Part shown: positions 1 to 8,706 of the stretch, piece after piece | Position numbering within the stretch: position 1 is the stretch's first letter | Layout of the letters: every line of letters begins with the position of its first letter | Assembly (NCBI RefSeq): GCF_000275845.1 | Contig: NW_006766935.1 | Location: 210,201 to 226,467 of the forward strand | Source of the DNA: Dichomitus squalens LYAD-421 SS1 | Taxonomy: Eukaryota > Basidiomycota > Agaricomycetes > Polyporales > Polyporaceae | Direction of reading: 5' to 3' | Length of the DNA stretch: 16,267 nucleotides | Program-made: the position numbers and the translations under genes | Notes under the pieces: generated by a model | What the model saw: the letters and a program-made list of their open reading frames with translations, nothing else | Database searches by the model: none | What the model was told of the DNA's origin: nothing

Positions 1-147
1 TCACGAGCCTGGGGACGCGGCGAGGGGCATGTTGGGCGCTCGTGTGGGGCCGGTCCGCCCCTCCGTCGGCCTTCCCTCGGAAGCGGGCGTCCGCAAACGC
101 TCCAATCTCTTTCTCTCCATTTCCACTCTCCCGCTCTTCCTTCATCG

Positions 148-155
148 ACGTCAAC
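148..155. repeat. Left 8-bp target-site duplication of the hAT element
   Basis: ACGTCAAC lies directly before the left inverted repeat and is repeated exactly at 724-731, directly after the right inverted repeat. Confidence 0.88.
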
Positions 156-164
156 TAAGGCTCC

Positions 165-278
165 AACCATTTCATTTATTTACTGTGTATAAACGGTTGT
201 TTTCGTTTACCTTTCAATTTATTTACCCATTTTCCCGTAAACGGTCATAAACCAGTTGTACACAGTAAATAAATGGTT
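165..278. repeat. Left fold-back module inside the hAT element
   Basis: The segment opens with AACCATTT (165-172) and closes with AAATGGTT (271-278). Inside these, CATTTATTTACTGTG at 172-186 is the exact reverse complement of 260-274. The module contains two TAAACGGT motifs (about 190 and 238). AAACGG-like subterminal hexamers bind transposase in the plant hAT element Ac, so a binding role is possible here but is only inferred. Confidence 0.7.
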
Positions 279-621
279 GCTGGTACCACCATACCAGCAA
301 GGCCAAAGACCAGGAGACAAGGTATCAGAGGGCCATGTAGAGGGCAGGTCAAGGTCGTTGACCGTTGGTCGACTCCTGCCTTGCTTCTGCCTGATCAATT
401 GGCATCGACGGGGCCCGGCAGCTGACTTTCCTGTTCGGGAGCTTACCTCACCTTTCGGCGCTTATCTCACTGAGACGAAGCTTGGGAGTGAGCTTGATAC
501 TCATTGGCCTCCCAGCGACGATCATTGGTAGCAAGAAGTGTTGTAAGTATACACTGATATGCAATGCTCCCAAATAGCCCTATGGAGTGTTTCTCGGAGT
601 GGTCTGCAACCTCACCTGTGG

Positions 622-714
622 AACCATTTGTTTACCCTTTTTAAACTGTTTTCAAACGTTTATATACCCTTTCCGTATATTTTACGGTTTGGGATAAACA
701 TAAAGTAAATGGTT
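622..714. repeat. Right fold-back module inside the hAT element
   Basis: The segment opens with AACCATTT (622-629) and closes with AAATGGTT (707-714), as the left module does. The interior is AT-rich (for example the stretch around 632-700) but is not a clear copy of the left module. Confidence 0.6.
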
Positions 715-723
715 GGAGCCTTA

Positions 724-731
724 ACGTCAAC
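724..731. repeat. Right 8-bp target-site duplication of the hAT element
   Basis: ACGTCAAC, identical to the copy at 148-155, abuts the outer end of the right inverted repeat. Confidence 0.88.
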
Positions 732-1674
732 AATATGTATGAGTAAGTGCCTCTCGCGTTCCCGTGCGAGGGCTTTGCGCCGAACCTAGTGTAAATGTTT
801 GTTAGCCCCAGGTCGTTGTGCTCGCCCTTTGAGTAGGGTATATTTGCTAGAGTTTGGGCCACGAAGGAGAGACTCGAAGATTGCCCGAGATCGCGCTCCA
901 CTTCTTCTCGAGTGAGTGCGCAAAAGGTCCTTGCACCCGCCGCATAGCCCAAATGTTGGTCCTTCATTGGCTGGTACTAAGATCATCGCCATTCCAGGAA
1001 GGTGGTCAGCTCTCCGCATACTCCACCTTTGCTCGAGATGCAGGCAATTGTATCTCGAGCGACGTGAAGATCGCCCAAGAAGTTTCGCCCTGGGCTCTCA
1101 CAATCATACCCTAGTATGAAGAATGAGCGATCTGGTGCCTTCCAAAATACTGTAGTAACAGAGGACCAGACATCGCTCGAGTGTGCGTTTCATCCTCTAC
1201 TGGCTACGCATGCGCGATCGGAAGGCCAGTACTGCCAGGACGTAGGCGCATATCCGAGCAGCATGAGAACTCGTATGTGCATCTACACCATCAGGAAATC
1301 CTTCCTGTCAAAATATGCATAGATCCCTCACAATTTCAAGAGAATGCGAAGCATTCCGCAGATTCCACAGATCCCCTGAATTCAGAAGAAGAAAAATTAC
1401 TCCATGAAGACCAATGCGCTCTGTAGCATATTTCAGGAAATTGTAGAGAATGCATACCATTGCTTCGCCTTCGCTTTCCCAATGTCCCTAATACTCGGAT
1501 ATTGACACAGAATGGTATAAAATATAGAACCAAATGTATTCGTTGTCCCGACTACATGACCAATTACTACAGGCATGTATAACCGACATCGACAAGACAT
1601 GACTTGAAACAACTCTAAGGCGACACTCTTCATCATTGGCATTGTCGCACTCTCCGATACGCCGCGACGTCGCT
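732..1674. other. Intergenic stretch without a supported gene
   Basis: Several short frames occur on both strands, but none has a recognisable domain, and the longest minus-strand frame (641-967) runs into the transposon end. The only structure I see is a perfect 9-bp inverted repeat, GCTCGAGAT/ATCTCGAGC, at 1031-1060. The lost N-terminal zinc cluster of the transcription factor fragment downstream would be expected in this stretch, but I could not find it. Confidence 0.5.
1031..1060. repeat. Perfect 9-bp inverted repeat with 12-bp loop
   Basis: GCTCGAGAT at 1031-1039 pairs exactly with ATCTCGAGC at 1052-1060. No function is evident, and it lies in a gene-free stretch. Confidence 0.5.
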
Positions 1675-2286
1675 GACGGGGAGAGTATGGAGGAGATGGA
1701 TGAGAGCGGGGAGGACGAGATGGCGGTTGCGATTGAGCGGAGCTTGGGAGAGGATGAGCAGGTGCGGTTCATGGGAAGGTGCGCGGGCTGAATCTGCTTG
1801 GGATGAGGTAGAGGTATGATGGGCGGAACGAGGGTGGACTTTGGTGAGTACCAGCGTTGACATCGATTGCGTCCTACCTTCTGGATTATTTGTGTCCTAC
1901 AGGCAGTTCCTCCAACGGCTGTCCCATGTTCTCGTGCCTCGGCTGCCTGATCTTGCGACTCAGGAGCTCATGCTCAAGCTGTAGTTCACGTACGTGTACC
2001 TGGAGCTCCCTATTGTCCACAAGCGCGCCTTCATGGACAACTTCCGCAGCGGGAACATGTCCGCGGATTCACCCTACTCAGGGGCCAAGTCCATCTACGC
2101 GGACGCTGCGTCCCCATACAGGCTGTTGAGGCGGCACCTACCGACCCTTCCTCCTGCTCGCGGTGTTCTCCCTCACAGCGCGCTACTCCTCACAGACCGC
2201 GGCACCCACCAGACAACGGCTCGATATGGATCGCCAGCGACGAGTACATGGAGGATGCCAAGATGATTCTCGACCGCACCTATGCC
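1675..2286 (+). pseudogene. Decayed fungal-specific transcription factor fragment (Zn2Cys6 regulator type)
   Basis: The conceptual translation, with shifts, keeps the order of the middle homology region of fungal Zn2Cys6 regulators. It has an acidic stretch and then EDEQVRF (frame of 1675), GLNLLG (a shifted frame at 1785), RYDGRNEGGLW, and a plausible 59-bp intron at 1844-1902. After the intron come FTYVYLELPIVHKRAFMDNF, AVFSLTARYSSQ (shifted again) and SIWIASDEYMEDAKMILDRTYA (shifted once more). The gene is broken by stops at 1809-1811 and 1982-1984, where homologues usually read LYFTYV, so a Tyr codon probably became TAG. At least three frameshifts are also needed. Similarity ends near 2286; the zinc cluster and the C-terminal half are missing. 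It is a relic, not a working regulator. The family call rests on motif recognition; no search was run. Confidence 0.78.
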
Positions 2287-4148
2287 ACCCTGGGAAGCAG
2301 AGTTGCTGGTGATATTTACAGACTTACTGGCTTCCTCACTGCTCATCAGCTCCTTCAACACCTAGACCTATGGTGTATGAGGGACACCGTTCTACTCCTC
2401 CACAGCTTAGCAGTCTGTACAGGTTCCCAGGAACAAGGAATAGTGACGCTCTCTTCTCAGCCTGATAATATCATACGTACTTGATATGGATCCGATGCGA
2501 TGAGGAGGCTGAGCGGTGATACCACCCAGCCCATTCATCTAAGGGTGAGGAACAGACTACAGATTGATGCGCATAATGAATTGGAGGAGGAAGAGGAGGG
2601 CGCAATAATCCCGATGCCGTGAACCAAGCTATCAATGCTGGGTGAAGTGGTGAGGGACAATCAGCCTAATGAGACAATCTGGCAAGGAGGACAAGTAGAG
2701 GGTAAGAGGGAAAGCCTCGTCGTGCAAGCTCGGTTATGAAGTTCAGGTGGCAACCAAGTACTGTGGAGTTGCGGGCGCCCAGTGGTCAGACGGTCAGCGC
2801 TGCAGCATGCACCACATTCGGTGGAGCGCCCAGAAGTTGCTGACGCGACATCATCATACCCACCCGCATCTCTCGCATTCTGGAAGCTTTTGAGATATCT
2901 CTGACGTTTCACGGTCATCTGAAGTGTTCTAACAGATTTAGTCACCATGCCCGGACATTTCGGCGGGAGGGTTTTCCTAATGACGCTCATGATATCTTGG
3001 GATTGACAGCAATGTTACACATAGTTGGGGCACCCGCTTGCCTATCGGAGTCTGCACCTTCCCTGACCGTGTGCGCTGTGTTAACAGTGTAACAAGCCAC
3101 CTTCCCACCTTCCCCTTTGCGTCATGAGCGGTGAGAAGCATTTTACATGTTTGACTTCCAGCCGTCAATGACGAAGGCGTTCCGATTCTTCTCAAGCGAT
3201 AGCCATTTGTGTGAGCTGAGTCACTCTAGACCGAATTTCCCCTGACTTACCCCCTTCTCTATCTCAGGACCTGATATTGAAGAAACTGATATTGTCGTTA
3301 TTGTAGCGTTACCGGCATCATGGTAACCAGTGAGGCAGGTCCGACTCGAGCTTGGGTAGCTGAAAGCAAGGACTGTGTCTTGATTCAGTGCTGATATGAC
3401 CTTGCTTATAACGACACGGTGACCTTGCATTTATTGAAGTCTGCTTGATACAGCGCTCTATCCACGTGGCGACTTCGCCTTCGCACTCATGTGGTATGGT
3501 GCGAACGCGCCCGCGCCCAAGAAGTTCACCGTTGAGCGTCGCCACGCCCTATCTAATTCCCCTTCAGACATCATACGGAACCAGTGCAGCCCTGCTAGAA
3601 CCACACAGTACGGCCTTGCGTCGAATAGCCTAGATGCCCTCCCAGGGTATCTGAGTCAACAGGTACCCGCTAGACCACGAAGCGATGCCAACCATCCGTC
3701 CTGTCAAGTTTGAGTGTCCTTGGGCACCAGCCCTGTGCCCCAAGAGCTATTGTATACGCCGAGTAGGTCAAATATACCGGCTCTGTTGACAGCCCGGGCA
3801 CGGTCCTTTCGCCGTGAATCAATAGACCGATGGCTTCCAGAGCCATGGCCAACAGTATCTTGCGATCCGTGTTGGCCTTGGCAAGCCTCTAGGTGCAACG
3901 CCCAGTTTGTGCGCCTGAAGAACCCCTGGACTACTTCTTTTGTGGGTGGTCTATTACTTTCCTGAGAAATCGTTGACCGAGACCACCCCTCATACATCAA
4001 TGGTGAGCTATCGATGATCAACTCCATAAGTACCTGTGCAGCCCATTCGTAACCCTTGTCCTTGTCTACGACCCCCCTCGTTTCCCAGTTGCCCTCCTGT
4101 GTTCTTCCAGCTCAGGACCAGTTCGACGCTCCGCCGCGGCTCTCAGCC
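2287..4148. other. Long intergenic stretch, no supported gene
   Basis: About 1.9 kb separates the regulator relic from the membrane-protein gene. Frames on both strands are short, overlap one another, and lack recognisable motifs. A minus-strand segment at about 3670-4027 has two overlapping frames of roughly 60 and 107 codons with no matching splice pattern that I could build. The last 100-150 bp should contain the promoter and 5' leader of the gene starting at 4149; I see no TATA box there. Confidence 0.5.
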
Positions 4149-5934
4149 ATGTCCTCAAGCAACCAGCCCACCGTAGTGATTGACGACGCCAATCTACACT
4201 ACAACACATCGCGCGACGCTGCTCAGGCCACACCCCCTTCGAGCGCGGTCTCCGATTCGGTTGCCGGGGCGAAGACGTCCCCCTGGAACAACACGCTTGT
4301 TGTGGTCACTACTCCCACCAGCTTCTGGTACAATGTGACCGGTTCGTCAGCAGCCTTCCTCGCTTGATCACTAGACTGATCAGTCGCCCTTCAACCGATG
4401 ACAGGCTACAGCAGAGTCGCCGTGTACGGAGCACTCATCCCGCCTACGAGCGTCGGCGTGACCGCATGGGCGAACTACACGATCGACGGCAACTACACCG
4501 CGGCGAACATAACCACCTCTGCGAAAATCATCACCGACTTCCCGCTGTTCACCTCCGTCGAGCTCGATCCCAACCAGCAGTATGACCTCACGGCGGACAT
4601 CTGGGCGTCACCAGATGCTCCCTATCTGCTGGATTATGTGCTCGCGTTCTCGCCACCAAAGCCAGTGCCTGTCTCGACCTCTAGCACTACTTCCAGCACT
4701 AGCTCAAGCACTATGACGGCGAGCTCTACGGAATCTGCTAGGGCGACGTCCGCGGCGGATCTCAAGATACCACATCCTGTCGTATTTGTCGGAGCGTTGG
4801 CTGGAGTGTGCGCGCTGCTCCTTGCGCTGTTGCTCGTCACCTGCTGCTGCTGGTGCCGTGCTCGTAAATCTAAACCAAATAAGATCGGTGAGCATTGCTG
4901 CATCTCCCTGTTCTCATGCTCCAAGTCGATAACAATTTTCTGCTCCCGCAGAAGAGCCCGCTGCCCCCGAGCCTCCCTTCCCGCCTCGGCCCACCATGAC
5001 CAAGAGCGCAACTCTGGTCTCGACAAAGGCATCTAGGAGAGGGGACTCGTTCTACGAGCCACCGCTGGCATCTTCTACGACTACGCTTGCCCGTGCGTCT
5101 ACTCTCGCACTCGCATCGGTAGCTGAATCTGCGCCTCCCCCCGTTGCTGGGCCCGGGCCTACGCAGGCGCCCAGACCGCCAACGACATACGCCCCTGAAA
5201 ATGTCCAATTCGCAGGTCCGGGAGCCTCGTATCATCGCTCTATGACGATGCCTACACAGCAAAATCTCCAGATGTCATCTCCAATGGTGCAGGAGATGCC
5301 CAGACAGGAAGGCCTGCAGCGGTCCGTGAGCCCATATCACCTTTTGCCGCACGCGGCCTCGAAGCCGCGCCTACACGTAGGGACCCGCATGCCCTCGGGA
5401 ATGTCGAGTCCCCCAGCTATTCAACTCCCTACGCCGTTCGAACTCCCACCCGCTGGCGAGATCCTCACCCCGGAGTCGCCCTTGCACAATCCATATGACG
5501 ACCTGTATGGGCATATGGACAATGCGCCCTCGGGCCCTGCTGTTACGCCGGAAGAGCGTACTTCTACCCCAACACGTTCACGATCTTCCTCAACGGCGCC
5601 CGCGCCCTCTGTCCTGCCCCTTCTCACGTCTACGCCTTCGTCCATGTCCGCATCCACGACAGCAGCTCCATCCACTAGTCAGGCTTCCACATCGACACCA
5701 GCCACATCGACACCAACCACAATAGGAACAAACACGTCAACCCCAGCCCCAGCAACATCCGCGCAGCCCGAGCTCAAAGCCAGTGCGTCTACCCCAGTAC
5801 CCGTTCAAACCAATCTGGGTCCGAATGAATACCCTCCGGAGAAGAAAGAGATCCGCCTGGAGCCCCCACAAGCTTCCTCTTCCTCGCCCGACCACGAGCG
5901 CTTCGAGGACAGTCCTCCAGCGTACAGCTCCTAG
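4149..5934 (+). CDS. Single-pass membrane protein with glycosylated outer domain and Pro/Ser-rich tail
   Basis: Three exons, 4149-4341, 4405-4887 and 4952-5934, give 552 codons; the introns are 63 and 64 bp with GT...AG ends. Residues 1 to about 150 look like an outer beta-rich domain with N-glycosylation sequons (N19, N47, N62, N88, N94, N99). A Ser/Thr stalk (about 155-180) and one membrane span (about 190-212, rich in Leu and ending in Cys) follow, then a basic stop (RARKSK). The roughly 340-residue tail is rich in Pro, Ser and Thr, with TSTP-like repeats, and ends DSPPAYSS. No cleavable signal peptide is visible, so the span may act as a signal anchor with the N-terminus outside; the basic residues after it agree with that. 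Proteins of this plan, with an IDD...YG...YTIDG outer domain, are common in agaricomycetes and have no known function. The ATG at 4149 is the first in frame after a stop near 4050. Confidence 0.85.
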
Positions 5935-6428
5935 TAGACTGATGCCCTGGCCCCCCAGCTACCTGCGCACCTTTTCAGGATGCAGGGACTTTCATGAGAC
6001 TATGATTATTGATGACTATTGATCATCGACGTTACTTGCCATTCATAGTTTTAGACGACTTGTATCTACTACTCGGATGGAGCACAGGTTTGAAAATCTG
6101 GTACAAAGGTAGCCCTCGCACTAGGTTTCCCAACCAGTGCGCTGTGAAGTAGGGTGTGGTATCGCTGTGGATGTATACGTGAAGTATGGTCCGACAGGTC
6201 TGTTACGTTCCAAATTCAGGATGGTACAAGTGAATGAGAGCAAGCACCCCAGATATCAGTTGCATTGGGTATTTCGTACTACAGAGATACCAAGAGGTGA
6301 CGTCCATTGCCTACATACAAGATACCGTCAATGGAGGACAAGGAGCGCATGTAGGTATACAGTCAAGAGAACATCAGAACATCTATCGCATGGAATACGC
6401 AAGGCGCGAGCTCAATCGTCGAGCCTAG
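5935..6428. other. Convergent 3' flank between two genes
   Basis: This 494-bp gap holds the 3' ends of the plus-strand membrane-protein gene and the minus-strand dehydrogenase gene. I see no further gene, and no AATAAA near either stop. A small imperfect direct repeat (ATTGATGACT/ATTGATCATC) lies near 6008-6028. Confidence 0.5.
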
Positions 6429-8706
6429 CTAGAGCTTGGACTCGCGGAACTTCGCAAGCTGGAGTGGCTGGTCTTTGGAACAGCATATACATTAGCACAT
6501 CTGAACTGGTATTGTTGAGACTGAGAGATACCCACATGTACTGTGGAACAGATTGTCCTCAGGCGTCATCACGAAATGTGATGACAGCGAGCTCGCGTCG
6601 ACCATCTCAGGCACGACATCTTTGATGGTCCTGGCACCAAGCAGACGCATGTTCATCTCAAACTCGTCCTGTTCCCACAATGCATTCAGCAAAGCGGACC
6701 CTGACGTCCTCGGGCTTTTGAATGTCTAGGACTCACGCGGAAGATCTGGATAGCCTTCTCCACGCCCTCTTGCCCATAAGCACAGAACGCATACAAGAAG
6801 GGCCGACCGACACCGACAGCCGTTGCCCCCAGCGCGATTGCTTTGAGCACATCGCTGGCGCGGCGCACGCCTCCATCAACGTAGATCTCGAATTTCGGGT
6901 CGGGGTAGTAGCCACGCAGGCGGAGCGCCTTGACGACCTCTATGAGGACCTCGATGCCAGAGCGGGCGGTGTCTAGCTGCCTGCCGCCGTGGTTTGAGAG
7001 AACGATACCTTGCACGCCTGCTTCGTAAGCGAGAACAGCGTCCTCGGCACAGCCGATGCCCTTCAGGATGATAGGCACTGCGGAGAGGAGAATTCAGGAC
7101 GAGCTCCCTGGGGATAAGGATTGCAGAACGTACTCTTCGTGATGCTCTGGAACCAGGGGATGTCCTTCCACGACAAGCTTGGGTCAATGAACGACTGCTC
7201 CGTCCCATCTCCAATCAGCGTCGAGCGCCTTTCTGCCAGTCATCCCCAGCTCTACTCACGCTGATGGCCCTTGCGACGCCCTGGTCCTTCTTGACCTCCT
7301 GCCCCTTCTGCACCTCCGCGCCTGCCCCGTCATCGACGAACTTCATCCTCATGTCCTTCTCACGGCGACCGAGCTGCGGCGCGTCCACAGTAATGAAGAG
7401 GCCCTTGACTCCGCGCTTCTCGGCGTGCTGTACATACTTGCGCGTGATCTCGCGGTCGCGATTCACGTAGAGCTGGAGGAAGAACGTCTGCCCAGGAGCG
7501 GCAGCGTTGATGATGTCGTCGAAGGAGCATGACGCAAGCGTCGCAATCTGCAAGTCCGGTCTCGTTTCAGCTCTTTGCCACTATGCATCGGTCACTTCGG
7601 TGGGGAAGAGAGAGCTCTACCATCTGGATGACGCCATGCTTCGCAGCAGCTCGCGTCAAGCACAGCTCGCCATCAGGGTGTCCGAGCTTGCCAAGTGCCG
7701 TCGCCGACTGTCGAGTGGGTGAGCATAGTATCGAACCTACGTGTGTGTGGATAACGTACGATGTAGACAGGTAGGCTGGACTTCTGACCCAAGATCGTCG
7801 TCGACCAGTCGACCGTCGAGACGTCGCGCAAGATCCGAGGACGGAACCACACCCTGTGTCGTCCGATCACGGCACATGGAATCAGCGGGTCTGATCTCAT
7901 GCCAATGTCACCTCGCAGCGGACGGACGCACCTCTGATACGCCATACGGTTCTCCCGAATAGTGATCTCGTCATCTGACGCGGACGAGTAGTACGCCTAG
8001 GATTAGTATGGCAATCGCACAGTCCGTCAACAGGTGTCAAACGACTGCAGACTGGGTTGCGCGTGACATACCCAAGCTTTCTCTGGCAGCACGAGTTTCG
8101 CAACGTTTTCGAAGTCGTGCAAGTTAATGACGTTGTCGAGCGGAGGCCGGGCCTCCATGAGAGCAAGCCTGTGCTTCTCTTCGGCGGTTGCCTCCTTGAC
8201 GACCTTGACGACCGTGCTCGAATCCACAGCGCCGAGGCTGAGCGAATTGTAGGCAACTCAAATCAGATGGGCTCTCAGACGGAAGCTGCCTGGACACGCA
8301 CTGTTTTGACGGCGGTAGGTTGGTAGTGATAGCATCGGGCGGGTGGATAGGTTCGTAGGCTTCCCTGCATGATAGTGGTGCAGATCAGTGAAATTCGAAG
8401 CTGAGACAACAGAAGCTGGTAAAGCTCACGTTGCATCTTTCCCCGCATACTTCAAGATGATTTTACTTCCTCCGGGATGCTCTGCAGGCAAACTCTGTCA
8501 ACATCCGGTCGGCTGTGGTGGTCAGATCAACGGAACGTACCGTCGAGGAAGTCCGTGACGTCGTATACCTTGCCTGCAAGAAAGGCCTATAGTCGCCTGA
8601 AGAACAATGCGGAGCGACGTCAGGACGTACCGTGGACGATTATCCAGCAGCTATCCCGGCTGGCGTGCTCAGCAACTTCGGGGCCCGTGAGGATGCGGAT
8701 GCTCAT
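6429..8706 (-). CDS. Flavocytochrome b2-type FMN-dependent 2-hydroxyacid dehydrogenase, candidate peroxisomal glyoxylate dehydrogenase
   Basis: There are thirteen exons on the minus strand: 8631-8706, 8541-8573, 8430-8481, 8302-8364, 8072-8237, 7932-7996, 7760-7853, 7621-7707, 7260-7547, 7134-7194, 6737-7077, 6536-6668 and 6429-6472. They join to 501 codons with every phase matching. Residues 1-75 form a cytochrome b5 domain with heme ligands H38 (in HPGG) and H61. The rest is the FMN barrel, with Y239, D267, R274, K334, H358 and R361. Spacings between these residues match yeast cytochrome b2 exactly (23 between the heme ligands; 28, 95, 24 and 27 in the barrel). The first exon begins MSIRILTGPE, directly with the b5 domain, so there is no mitochondrial leader. 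The protein ends in SKL, a canonical PTS1. Yeast cytochrome b2 oxidises L-lactate in the mitochondrial intermembrane space. A peroxisomal flavohemoprotein of this family in wood-rot fungi is glyoxylate dehydrogenase, which makes oxalate; I favour that, but the substrate is not shown by the sequence. Confidence 0.92.
6432..6440 (-). other. C-terminal SKL peroxisomal targeting signal (PTS1)
   Basis: The last exon reads Q-P-L-Q-L-A-K-F-R-E-S-K-L-stop after joining at 6536/6472. The upstream intron (6473-6535) has GTGGGT at its donor, AAAG at its acceptor, and a CTAAT branch-like site about 20 bp before the acceptor. The signal depends on this last splice being right. Confidence 0.75.

Larger units (their letters stand above)
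156..723. mobile_element. Non-autonomous hAT-type DNA transposon (MITE-like)
   Basis: The 568-bp element is bounded by perfect 17-bp terminal inverted repeats, TAAGGCTCCAACCATTT at 156-172 and its reverse complement at 707-723. It is flanked by a perfect 8-bp direct repeat, ACGTCAAC, at 148-155 and 724-731. An 8-bp target-site duplication with termini of the form YARNG is the hallmark of the hAT superfamily. The ends are AT-rich and the core (about 280-620) is closer to host composition. No transposase-like frame is visible inside, so it would need a transposase encoded elsewhere. The two TSD copies are still identical, which suggests a fairly recent insertion. The superfamily call is strong; family membership cannot be judged from one copy. 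Confidence 0.88.

Noticed and set aside
641..1019. Two overlapping minus-strand frames next to the hAT element
   Set aside because: They lack recognisable domains, one runs through the transposon end, and no splice pattern joins them into a longer protein.
3670..4027. Minus-strand frames of about 60 and 107 codons
   Set aside because: They overlap in different frames on the same DNA, have no motif I recognise, and I could not extend either by splicing. A very old relic is possible but not supported.
4056..4148. N-terminal extension of the membrane protein
   Set aside because: The frame is open upstream to 4056, but the only candidate start there is TTG. The ATG at 4149 is the first normal start, and the extension adds no signal peptide.
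4634..5675. Long minus-strand frames opposite the membrane-protein gene
   Set aside because: They are shadows of the biased Ser/Thr/Pro codons on the plus strand and have no domain.
6137..6625. 162-codon plus-strand frame
   Set aside because: It overlaps the last two exons of the dehydrogenase on the other strand and has no recognisable content.
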